A stretch of 64,000 nucleotides of DNA from Flavobacterium limnosediminis JC2902 (lineage in GTDB: Bacteria > Bacteroidota > Bacteroidia > Flavobacteriales > Flavobacteriaceae). The notes under the pieces were generated by a model that worked only from the letters and a program-made list of their open reading frames with translations, ran no database searches and was not told the origin of the DNA. The position numbers were made by a program, and so were the translations under genes. The DNA lies in assembly GCF_000498535.1 (NCBI RefSeq), contig NZ_AVGG01000001.1:62001-126000 (forward strand), given 5' to 3'. Positions 26,276 to 33,663 of the stretch are shown in pieces. Every line of letters starts with the position of its first letter. Position 1 is the first letter of the stretch.

Positions 26276-27130
26276 ATGGCTTGGTTTAAAAGAACAGAAA
26301 AAGGGATACAAACCGCAACCGAAGACAAAAAAGATGTTCCAAAAGGACTTTGGTACAAATCACCAACAGGAAAAATTGTTGATGCAGATGAGTTGGCAAA
26401 AAATCTTTGGGTAAGCCCGGAAGACGGATTTCACGTTCGTATCGGAAGTAAAGAATATTTCGAAATCTTATTTGACGACAACGAGTTTACGGAATTAGAC
26501 GCCAATATTACATCAAAAGATACTTTAGGTTTCATAGACACCAAAAAATACAGCGACCGTTTAAAGGACGCTATGGACAAAACCAAATTAAAAGATGCGG
26601 TTCGCACAGCCGTTGGTAAATCCAAAGGAAAAGACCTTGTGGTTTGCTGCATGGATTTCGCCTTTATTGGTGGTTCCATGGGAGCTGTTGTGGGAGAGAA
26701 AATCGCCCGTGGTATCGATTATTCCATCAAAAATAAAATCCCGTTCCTTATGATTTCTAAATCAGGAGGAGCACGTATGATGGAAGCCGCTTACTCTTTA
26801 ATGCAATTAGCCAAAACATCTGCCAAATTAGCGCAGTTAGCCGATGCAAAAATCCCTTACATTTCATTGTGTACAGATCCTACAACAGGAGGAACTACAG
26901 CATCTTATGCCATGTTAGGTGATATCAATATCGCAGAACCGGGAGCTTTAATTGGATTTGCAGGACCACGCGTGGTAAAAGACACGACCGGAAAGGATTT
27001 ACCAGAAGGTTTCCAAACTTCTGAGTTCGTATTGGAACATGGTTTCCTTGATTTCATTACGCCACGAAAAGAACTGAAAGACAAGTTGAATTTATACATC
27101 GATTTGATACAGAATCAACCGATCCGATAA
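26276..27130 (+). CDS. accD: acetyl-CoA carboxylase carboxyltransferase beta subunit without zinc-ribbon cysteines
   Basis: Beta subunit of the carboxyltransferase that moves CO2 from biotin to acetyl-CoA in the first step of fatty-acid synthesis. The 284-residue protein matches AccD throughout, e.g. [80 protein letters not shown]. The usual N-terminal four-cysteine zinc ribbon is present in outline but its cysteines are gone: residues 29-32 read SPTG and 47-50 read SPED where CPKC-type motifs are expected, within [10 protein letters not shown] and [14 protein letters not shown]. In E. coli the zinc ribbon contributes to nucleic-acid binding and is needed for function, so this version must work without zinc. 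accA is not in this window. Two terminators follow. Confidence 0.96.
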   Translation: MAWFKRTEKGIQTATEDKKDVPKGLWYKSPTGKIVDADELAKNLWVSPEDGFHVRIGSKEYFEILFDDNEFTELDANITSKDTLGFIDTKKYSDRLKDAMDKTKLKDAVRTAVGKSKGKDLVVCCMDFAFIGGSMGAVVGEKIARGIDYSIKNKIPFLMISKSGGARMMEAAYSLMQLAKTSAKLAQLADAKIPYISLCTDPTTGGTTASYAMLGDINIAEPGALIGFAGPRVVKDTTGKDLPEGFQTSEFVLEHGFLDFITPRKELKDKLNLYIDLIQNQPIR

Positions 27131-27133
27131 AAC

Positions 27134-27163
27134 AAAAATCCCGAGTACTGCTCGGGATTTTTT
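27134..27163 (+). terminator. first intrinsic terminator of accD
   Basis: Perfect 12-bp stem AAAAATCCCGAG (27134-27145) with CTCGGGATTTTT (27151-27162), 5-nt loop, T-run. It begins 3 nt after the stop. Confidence 0.9.
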
Positions 27164-27172
27164 ATTTTAATA

Positions 27173-27210
27173 TCCGAAAACGTCCAGCTTTTGAAGGCTG
27201 GACGTTTTTT
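27173..27210 (+). terminator. second hairpin terminator after accD, one copy of a repeated element
   Basis: Stem AAAACGTCCAGC (27177-27188) with GCTGGACGTTTT (27197-27208), 8-nt loop, then T-run. A related, partly decayed copy sits at 28117-28154, on the other side of the DUF4239 gene. Confidence 0.8.
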
Positions 27211-27292
27211 AAATTCGCAAACCACTGAATTACAGCGCTTTTTCTTTATAAAAATCTGAATATTTCTTACATTTACATAAAAGTATTCAGCC

Positions 27293-28084
27293 ATGGAATT
27301 CACGCTTCTTTACAAAACCCCCACTCACATAATCATTATTCTGCTTTTTTTCCTAAGCTTATTGTTTCATTGGATCGGCTACAAAATCAAACAGAAAAGA
27401 ATTGTGGAAAACAGGCAGACCAAAAATGAAAACCTTGGCCCTGTAGAAGGATCGCTTTTGGGATTATTAGCCTTGTTACTCGCTTTCACCTTCAACATGG
27501 CGTCCACGAGATACGATCAAAGAAGACAGGTTATCGTTGAAGAAGCCAATCATATCGGCACTGCTGTTTTAAGAGCCGACCTTTATCCCGACAGCATACG
27601 AATACCTCTGCGATCCGATTTCAAGAAATATGTCGAATCCCGAATTACCTATTATAACGCCGGAATAGACGATGAAAAATTAAACGATGCACTACAGCAG
27701 TCCGAACAGATTTCCGCAAGAATATGGAAACGCGTTGCGGAAGCTGCTCAAGATCCTAAAAATTTGGTACGTTCAGCACAGATGATTCCCGCCATGAACA
27801 ATATGATTGACGTTGTCACAACCCGAGACACGACAAAAAATGCCACCGTTCCGGAATCCATACTTTGGCTGCTATTAATATTGGTTCTGTCCTCAAGCTT
27901 TATAATCGGCTATGACAACGAGAAAAAAATAAACAAAGTGCTTATCACCGGTTTTGCCACTATGATTTCCCTCACGGTATTTGTTATCCTGGATCTGGAC
28001 AAACCAAGAAGAGGCTTTATAAACAACAACAGAGCCGAACAAAAAATTGAAGCCCTGAGGAGCATGTTTGTAGAGAACAAATAG
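27293..28084 (+). CDS. DUF4239 / bestrophin-like membrane protein
   Basis: The 263-residue protein has two N-terminal membrane helices (HIIIILLFFLSLLFHWIGY and GSLLGLLALLLAFTFNMA) followed directly by the conserved STRYDQRRQVIVEEANHIGT block that defines DUF4239 (bestrophin-like domain). A long cytoplasmic or periplasmic helical region follows, then two more helices (ILWLLLILVLSSSFIIGY and VLITGFATMISLTVFVIL) and the conserved LDLDKPRRGFI segment. The name refers to distant similarity to bestrophin anion channels; transport function is unproven. It stands alone, with two terminators upstream and a convergent gene downstream, and is bracketed by two related ~39-bp elements. Confidence 0.82.
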   Translation: MEFTLLYKTPTHIIIILLFFLSLLFHWIGYKIKQKRIVENRQTKNENLGPVEGSLLGLLALLLAFTFNMASTRYDQRRQVIVEEANHIGTAVLRADLYPDSIRIPLRSDFKKYVESRITYYNAGIDDEKLNDALQQSEQISARIWKRVAEAAQDPKNLVRSAQMIPAMNNMIDVVTTRDTTKNATVPESILWLLLILVLSSSFIIGYDNEKKINKVLITGFATMISLTVFVILDLDKPRRGFINNNRAEQKIEALRSMFVENK

Positions 28085-28116
28085 AGTAATTCGCAACAGA
28101 ACAAGTTTCCTGACAT

Positions 28117-28154
28117 TCCGAAAACCTCCAGCCTTTTGAAAACCTGAAGTTTTT
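28117..28154. repeat. decayed second copy of the 27173 hairpin element
   Basis: TCCGAAAACCTCCAGCC followed by TTTTGAA and an AGTTTTT end aligns with 27173-27210 with few differences in the left arm. The right arm no longer pairs well. It lies between convergent genes, so it may still act as a weak terminator. Confidence 0.5.
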
Positions 28155-28159
28155 GTATC

Positions 28160-29425
28160 TTACATCCCACTACGGATCGCTTCCACCGGATCTAATTTGG
28201 AAGCTGAAATAGCAGGCACGATTCCGGAAATCAGTCCGATAAAAGCCGCCAGGGAAGTTCCGATAAGAATGTTCCAGAAACCGAGTACGAATTCGAAATC
28301 CAAGGCTTTAGACAAGCCCAGAGCAATTCCCCAAACCAGTAACATTCCGACAACACCACCGATTACCGAAAGAATAATGGCCTCAAACAAAAACTGAAAC
28401 AGTATGAATCGGTTTTTTGCTCCTAATGCTTTTTGAATCCCGATAAGATTAGTACGTTCTTTGACCGAAACAAACATGATATTCGCGATTCCGAAGCCAC
28501 CTACCAACAATGAAAATCCGCTGATAATCCAGCCGACCATGTTCATCTGGCCTACGATATTATCGATCATTTCAGTAAATCCGGAAAGAACATTAATAAA
28601 GAAATTATCCGGCTCACTGGTTTTCAAACCTCTGAAATTGCGCAGCTTATACGTTAGCTCCCCTTTAAATTCATCGATATCGGTTCCTTTTTCGGGTTTC
28701 AGTTCGATCACCGGGGTTAAGGCGTCGTTATTATCGCCAAAAATTCTTCTGAAGTTGTTGCTCGGAATATACGCTCTGGTATCATTACTTCCGAAAATGG
28801 ATTCTCCTTGTTTTTTTAGAATCCCGACCACATCATACCGTTGACCGTACAAACGAACGGATTTACCGATTGGGTTCATGTCACCAAAAAGTGTTGTGGC
28901 CACTTCGCTTCCCAAAACGATTACACCCATACCCCCATTCGATTCGGCCTCCGAGAAAAAACGCCCTTCCCCTACCTTTACGTCGTCTATAATTTCAATT
29001 TCATTGGTTGAAGGTACAATTTCGATATCGCTGGCAGTCTGTTTTTCGAATTTTATATTTTCCCTTTTGGTGAAATAAGCAAAACAACTCTTGTCCAGAT
29101 TGGTTAGCGAACGTCTTAAATACAAATATTCGTCGTAGGTAACATTGGGAAACTGTCCCACTTTCCAATCGGGAATATCAGTGGGGCCAAATGAGTATTT
29201 GAAAAGGTAAATCGTGTTTTTATCCAGTCCGCTCAGGTCGCTTTTTATTTTCCGGTCCATGGAATCCACTGCAGTCAACACCGCAATAATGGAAAAAATC
29301 CCGATGGTCACGCCCAACAAAGAAAGCAGGGTACGCAGTTTATTGTTTCGCAGCGCATTAAGTGCAAAGCTCAAACTCTCCTTTAAAAGTCTGACATAAA
29401 GAATGGTATTGTTATGAAGGCTCAT
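28160..29425 (-). CDS. MacB-type ABC transporter permease (FtsX domain)
   Basis: Inner-membrane permease of the MacB/LolCE-like class. From the ATG at 29425 the product is 421 residues, the family's usual size; an in-frame ATG 27 codons earlier gives an unlikely extra hydrophobic segment. Helix 1 follows the conserved ALNALRNNKLRTLLSLLGVT. A MacB periplasmic core domain spans about residues 60-270 (e.g. VIVLGSEVATTLFGDMNPIG). The FtsX domain has three helices, with MVGWIISGFSLLVGGFGIAN, the conserved MFVSVKERTNLIGIQKALGA and the ending PAISASKLDPVEAIRSGM. Its ATPase partner is not adjacent, so the substrate is unknown; these transporters are mechanotransmission pumps rather than channels. Confidence 0.9.
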   Translation of the reverse strand: MSLHNNTILYVRLLKESLSFALNALRNNKLRTLLSLLGVTIGIFSIIAVLTAVDSMDRKIKSDLSGLDKNTIYLFKYSFGPTDIPDWKVGQFPNVTYDEYLYLRRSLTNLDKSCFAYFTKRENIKFEKQTASDIEIVPSTNEIEIIDDVKVGEGRFFSEAESNGGMGVIVLGSEVATTLFGDMNPIGKSVRLYGQRYDVVGILKKQGESIFGSNDTRAYIPSNNFRRIFGDNNDALTPVIELKPEKGTDIDEFKGELTYKLRNFRGLKTSEPDNFFINVLSGFTEMIDNIVGQMNMVGWIISGFSLLVGGFGIANIMFVSVKERTNLIGIQKALGAKNRFILFQFLFEAIILSVIGGVVGMLLVWGIALGLSKALDFEFVLGFWNILIGTSLAAFIGLISGIVPAISASKLDPVEAIRSGM

Positions 29426-29536
29426 GAATTCCGGATTTTGTAACTGTTTAAAAGCGATGCTGATTTGTATGAAAAACAATAAAAATGTTACAGAAATACA
29501 AGACAAATCCTCCCTAGCCCTGATGAGAGTGGCATC

Positions 29537-29577
29537 TTTTATGGCTAACAGGTGCTAAAAACCTGTTAGCCATAAAA
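29537..29577. repeat. perfect 17-bp inverted repeat without a T-tract
   Basis: Left arm 29537-29553 (TTTTATGGCTAACAGGT) and right arm 29561-29577 pair without mismatch around a 7-nt loop. It lies in the divergent region between the permease gene and purH. Neither strand has a poly-T after the stem, so it is not a standard terminator. Confidence 0.8.
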
Positions 29578-29684
29578 ATAGAACGGACAGCAGGAATATG
29601 GTTTCCAAAAAAGCACCATGCCATTCGCTTCAAAAAAATACAAAAAACTATGTTATAATGTTTTAATGTTAACGTTACAATACC

Positions 29685-29692
29685 TACTTTTG
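29685..29692 (+). promoter_or_regulatory. -7 promoter box of purH
   Basis: TACTTTTG, 22 nt upstream of the ATG at 29715. Confidence 0.5.
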
Positions 29693-29714
29693 CACCTTTA
29701 AAAACAACAACACA

Positions 29715-31241
29715 ATGAACACTGCAAAAACTATCCAATCAGCGTTAATTTCAGTCTTTGACAAAGAAGGTTTAGAGCCAATCGTGAAAAAATTACACGA
29801 AAACAACGTAACGATTTATTCTACCGGCGGAACGGAAGAATTCATTAAAAGTTTCGGTATTCCTGTAGTGGCGGTGGAAGACGTAACTTCCTACCCATCA
29901 ATCCTTGGCGGACGCGTAAAAACATTGCACCCAAAAATTTTTGGGGGAATTTTGAACCGTCAGGATCACGAAGGCGATATCGCTCAGATGGAAGAATTTC
30001 AGATTCCACAGATTGATTTAGTGATTGTAGATTTATACCCGTTTGAAAAAACGGTAGCGTCCGGCGCAAGCGAAGCGGATATCATCGAAAAAATTGATAT
30101 CGGCGGAATCTCATTAATCCGCGCGGCTGCTAAAAACTTTAAAGATACCGTTATCGTGGCATCGGTGAACGAATATGCTTTATTCCTTGACATGATTACC
30201 AACGGAAACGGCGCAACGACTTTAGCAGAAAGAAAACTATTGGCTACCAAGGCTTTCCATGTTTCTTCTCACTATGACGGAGCGATTTTTAACTACTTCA
30301 ACACCGACGAAACGGTTTATAAAGCAAGTATTGCTGACGGACAGGTTTTACGTTACGGAGAGAACCCGCACCAAAAAGGATTTTTCTTTGGAGAATTTGA
30401 CAAAATGTTCAACAAAGTTCACGGAAAAGAACTATCTTACAACAACTTACTGGATGTTGACGCTTCAGTAAATTTAATGAGCGAATTCAAAAATGACAAA
30501 CCGACGTTTGCTATTTTAAAACATAACAACGCTTGTGGTTTGGCTACGAGAAACACAATGAAAGAAGCATATATGGACGCTCTAGCGGGTGACCCGACTT
30601 CGGCTTTCGGAGGTGTTTTGATTGCGAACGGAAACATCGATTTGGCTACAGCCAATGAAATTAATCAATTGTTCTGCGAAGTGGTGATTGCCCCAAGTTA
30701 TGATGCGGATGCGATTGCGGTTTTAGAAGAAAAGAAAAACAGAATCATCCTGATTCAGAACGATGTGGAATTACCTACAAAGCAAGTAAGAACTTGTCTT
30801 AACGGTTTGTTAATTCAGGATAAAGACAATATTACAGACAATAAAGAGCTCTTAAAAACCGTTACAGTAACAGCACCTTCTGAGCAGGAAGTTAACGATT
30901 TGCTGTTTGCTTCTAAAATCTGTAAACATACCAAATCCAATACTATCGTTTTTGCTAAAAACGGTCAGTTACTGGCTTCGGGAACCGGACAAACATCAAG
31001 AGTAGATGCGTTGCGTCACGCTGTTGAAAAAGCAAACTCATTCGGATTTGACCTGAATGGTGCCGTAATGGCAAGTGATGCATTCTTCCCTTTCCCTGAT
31101 TGTGTGGAGTTGGCAAAAAATGCAGGAATCACAGCGGTTATCCAACCGGGTGGTTCAATAAAAGACGAATTGAGTATCAACTATTGCAACGAAAATAAAG
31201 TTTCAATGGTATTTACGGGAACTCGCCATTTTAAACATTAA
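29715..31241 (+). CDS. purH: bifunctional AICAR formyltransferase / IMP cyclohydrolase
   Basis: Catalyses the last two steps of purine synthesis to IMP. 508 residues. The N-terminal MGS-like IMP cyclohydrolase domain (about 1-145) has SALISVFDKEGLEPIVKKLH, YSTGGTEEF, SYPSILGGRVKTLHPKIFGG and IDLVIVDLYPFEKTV. The AICAR transformylase domain follows, with LRYGENPHQKGFF, the catalytic Lys-His pair in FAILKHNNACGLA, AFGGVLIANG, SNTIVFAKNGQLLASGTGQT and the terminal ASDAFFPFPDCVELA and MVFTGTRHFKH. It has its own -7 box; mreB begins 55 bases downstream with a separate -7 box. Confidence 0.97.
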   Translation: MNTAKTIQSALISVFDKEGLEPIVKKLHENNVTIYSTGGTEEFIKSFGIPVVAVEDVTSYPSILGGRVKTLHPKIFGGILNRQDHEGDIAQMEEFQIPQIDLVIVDLYPFEKTVASGASEADIIEKIDIGGISLIRAAAKNFKDTVIVASVNEYALFLDMITNGNGATTLAERKLLATKAFHVSSHYDGAIFNYFNTDETVYKASIADGQVLRYGENPHQKGFFFGEFDKMFNKVHGKELSYNNLLDVDASVNLMSEFKNDKPTFAILKHNNACGLATRNTMKEAYMDALAGDPTSAFGGVLIANGNIDLATANEINQLFCEVVIAPSYDADAIAVLEEKKNRIILIQNDVELPTKQVRTCLNGLLIQDKDNITDNKELLKTVTVTAPSEQEVNDLLFASKICKHTKSNTIVFAKNGQLLASGTGQTSRVDALRHAVEKANSFGFDLNGAVMASDAFFPFPDCVELAKNAGITAVIQPGGSIKDELSINYCNENKVSMVFTGTRHFKH

Positions 31242-31247
31242 TTTTAT

Positions 31248-31255
31248 TATTTTTG
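31248..31255 (+). promoter_or_regulatory. -7 promoter box of the mreB operon
   Basis: TATTTTTG, 41 nt upstream of the ATG at 31297, right after the purH stop. Confidence 0.5.
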
Positions 31256-31296
31256 TAGGCTAATTATTTATAAATAAATTAAACCCTCTTTTGAGT

Positions 31297-32325
31297 ATGG
31301 GATTTTTTGATTTCATGACCGAGGACATCGCAATTGACCTTGGAACAGCAAATACCTTAATCATCCACAACGACAAGGTTGTTATTGACAGTCCGTCTAT
31401 TGTTGCCCGCGATCGCATCACGGGTAAGATTATTGCTGTTGGTAAAGAAGCGAACATGATGCAGGGTAAAACCCACGAGAATATCAAAACCATACGTCCG
31501 TTAAAAGACGGGGTTATTGCCGACTTCGATGCGTCGGAGAAAATGATCAGCATGTTCATTAAAAGCATTCCGGCCTTAAAGAAAAGAATGTTTACACCGG
31601 CACTTCGTATGGTGGTTTGTATCCCATCCGGAATTACCGAAGTGGAGATGCGAGCGGTAAAAGAATCATGTGAACGTGTAAACGGAAAAGAAGTATACTT
31701 AATCCACGAACCGATGGCTGCGGCTATCGGTATCGGGGTTGACATCATGCAGCCGAAAGGAAACATGATTGTCGATATAGGTGGAGGAACCACAGAAATT
31801 GCAGTTATCGCTTTAGGAGGTATCGTGTGTGACAAATCGGTTAAAATTGCCGGTGACGTTTTCACCAACGACATTATCTACTATATGAGAACCCAGCACA
31901 ACCTTTTTGTTGGAGAAACTACTGCTGAAAAAATCAAAATTGCTATCGGAGCCGCGACCGAAGATTTGGACACGCCGCCGGATGACATGGAAGTACAGGG
32001 ACGTGACCTTTTAACGGGTAAACCAAAACAGGTAAACGTTTCCTACCGTGAGATTGCCAAAGCGCTTGACAAATCCATTCAGCGTATTGAAGATGCGGTT
32101 ATGGAAACCCTGTCCCAAACGCCACCGGAATTAGCAGCCGACATCTACAACACCGGTATTTATCTTGCGGGTGGAGGTTCGATGCTAAGAGGACTGGACA
32201 AGCGAATTTCACAAAAAACAGACCTACCGGTTTACATTGCTGAAGACCCTTTAAGAGCAGTTGTACGAGGCACCGGAATGGCACTTAAAAACCTACAAAA
32301 ATTCAGAAGTATTCTTATCAAATAA
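31297..32325 (+). CDS. mreB: rod shape-determining protein MreB
   Basis: Bacterial actin that organises lateral wall synthesis. I take the ATG at 31297 (MGFFDFMTEDIAIDLGTANT, 342 residues) over a TTG two codons earlier. Actin-fold motifs: phosphate-1 DIAIDLGTANTLI, phosphate-2 MIVDIGGGTTEIAVI, connect-2 and adenosine region IYLAGGGSMLRGLDKRI. The conserved EPMAAAIGIGVDI is present. It heads the five-gene elongasome cluster mreB-mreC-mreD-mrdA-rodA in which neighbouring ends overlap or nearly touch, so expression is surely coordinated. Presence of MreB implies a rod-shaped cell. Confidence 0.98.
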   Translation: MGFFDFMTEDIAIDLGTANTLIIHNDKVVIDSPSIVARDRITGKIIAVGKEANMMQGKTHENIKTIRPLKDGVIADFDASEKMISMFIKSIPALKKRMFTPALRMVVCIPSGITEVEMRAVKESCERVNGKEVYLIHEPMAAAIGIGVDIMQPKGNMIVDIGGGTTEIAVIALGGIVCDKSVKIAGDVFTNDIIYYMRTQHNLFVGETTAEKIKIAIGAATEDLDTPPDDMEVQGRDLLTGKPKQVNVSYREIAKALDKSIQRIEDAVMETLSQTPPELAADIYNTGIYLAGGGSMLRGLDKRISQKTDLPVYIAEDPLRAVVRGTGMALKNLQKFRSILIK

Positions 32326-32336
32326 CGAAATAATAC

Positions 32337-33164
32337 ATGCAGCAAATAATTAATTTTATATTTAAAAACAGCATCCGATTGCTGTTTTTGCTGCTTTTGA
32401 TAACCTCGTTAACACTTACCATCCAGTCGCATTCTTATCACAGAAGCCAATTTGTAAGTTCCGCTAACGATGTGACCGGAGGAGTTTATCAGCGTATTAA
32501 TAACGTGAAGGAATATTTCCATTTGCGCACGCAAAATAACGACCTTGCCAAGGAAAATGCTTATCTGAAACAATTACTGTATAACAAACCCGACACGGTT
32601 ATCGCTTCTACCGAATTGATTCCGAGAGGCTATGAGGATATTAAGGTAATCCAGTCGAAGGTGATCAATAACTCATTCAATGTACCGGAGAATTACATCA
32701 CCATTAACAGTGGATATAAAAAAGGTATTAAACCCGACATGGGTGTAGTAAACAGTTTGGGCATTGTCGGCATTGTTGAAAAAACAAGTGAGAATTTTTC
32801 AACTGTACAAAGTATTCTAAACCTGAAATCGCAGATCAATGCGAAGATAAAGAAATCGAATCACTTTGGTTCTTTAGTATGGAATGCTAAAAATGTAGGT
32901 TATGCCCAGTTAATTGATGTCCCACGACTGGCAACCGTTCGAAAAGGCGACACTATTGTAACAGGGGGCCGTTCGGTAATCTTCCCTGAGAACATTCCGA
33001 TTGGTAAAATTGACAAAATATTCATCGATAAAACTACAAATTACTATACCATTAATATCCGATTGTTCAACGACATGACGAATTTAGGCCACGTTTATGT
33101 GATAGAAAATGTAAAACGCAAGGAAATCATTAAATTAGAAGAAGAAACAAAACCCGATGAATAG
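32337..33164 (+). CDS. mreC: rod shape-determining protein MreC
   Basis: Periplasmic scaffold of the elongasome that activates PBP2. 275 residues: a single N-terminal membrane helix (SIRLLFLLLLITSLTLTI), a coiled-coil stretch around residues 55-75 (EYFHLRTQNNDLAKENAYLK) and two beta-barrel lobes (YITINSGYKKGIKPDMGVVN, GIVGIVEKTSENFSTVQSIL, and RLATVRKGDTIVTGGRSVIF, a conserved MreC segment). It starts 11 bases after mreB and overlaps mreD by 8 bases. Confidence 0.95.
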   Translation: MQQIINFIFKNSIRLLFLLLLITSLTLTIQSHSYHRSQFVSSANDVTGGVYQRINNVKEYFHLRTQNNDLAKENAYLKQLLYNKPDTVIASTELIPRGYEDIKVIQSKVINNSFNVPENYITINSGYKKGIKPDMGVVNSLGIVGIVEKTSENFSTVQSILNLKSQINAKIKKSNHFGSLVWNAKNVGYAQLIDVPRLATVRKGDTIVTGGRSVIFPENIPIGKIDKIFIDKTTNYYTINIRLFNDMTNLGHVYVIENVKRKEIIKLEEETKPDE

Positions 33165-33663
33165 TACCTTTCTCCTAAATATTTTCCGGTTTGTGGTATT
33201 GCTTGCCCTGCAGATAGTGCTGTTTAACAACATCAACTTCCTGGGGTATGTAAATCCGTTTCCTTACATTTTATTTATCATGTTATATCCGGTGAACGGA
33301 AACAGGGCCGGTCTATTGCTTGCCAGTTTTTTACTCGGCCTGACCATGGATATGTTTTGCAATTCGGGAGGTGTGCACGCTACTGCCTGTCTTGTTTTGG
33401 CTTATTTCAGACCCTCTATATTCAAATTTGCTTTTGGTATCAGTTATGAATACCAGACCGTTAAAATAGCCGACAAACTTTCTCCCGAACGCTTTTCGTT
33501 TATTCTGATTGCGGTATTGCTACACCATTTGGTTTTATATCTGTTAGAAATCTTCCGATTTAATTTCTTTTGGGAAATTTTATGGCGAACTTTGTTATCA
33601 ACAGTATTCACACTACTACTTTGCGTGATAATTATATACTTAATTAAGCCAAGCAAACGATGA
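33157..33663 (+). CDS. mreD: rod shape-determining protein MreD
   Basis: Integral membrane elongasome subunit, 168 residues with about five membrane helices (e.g. LLNIFRFVVLLALQIVLFNN, YILFIMLYPVNGNRAGLL, ASFLLGLTMDMFCNSGG). The segment LLASFLLGLTMDMFCNSGGV resembles the conserved GFFxGLxxDx...G motif of MreD. Sequence conservation in this family is low, and the assignment rests also on position: it overlaps mreC by 8 bases and mrdA by 4 (ATGA). Confidence 0.92.
   Translation: MNSTFLLNIFRFVVLLALQIVLFNNINFLGYVNPFPYILFIMLYPVNGNRAGLLLASFLLGLTMDMFCNSGGVHATACLVLAYFRPSIFKFAFGISYEYQTVKIADKLSPERFSFILIAVLLHHLVLYLLEIFRFNFFWEILWRTLLSTVFTLLLCVIIIYLIKPSKR

Noticed and set aside
31291-31296. TTG start two codons before the mreB ATG
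   Set aside because: An ATG in the same frame immediately follows and gives the family's usual beginning.
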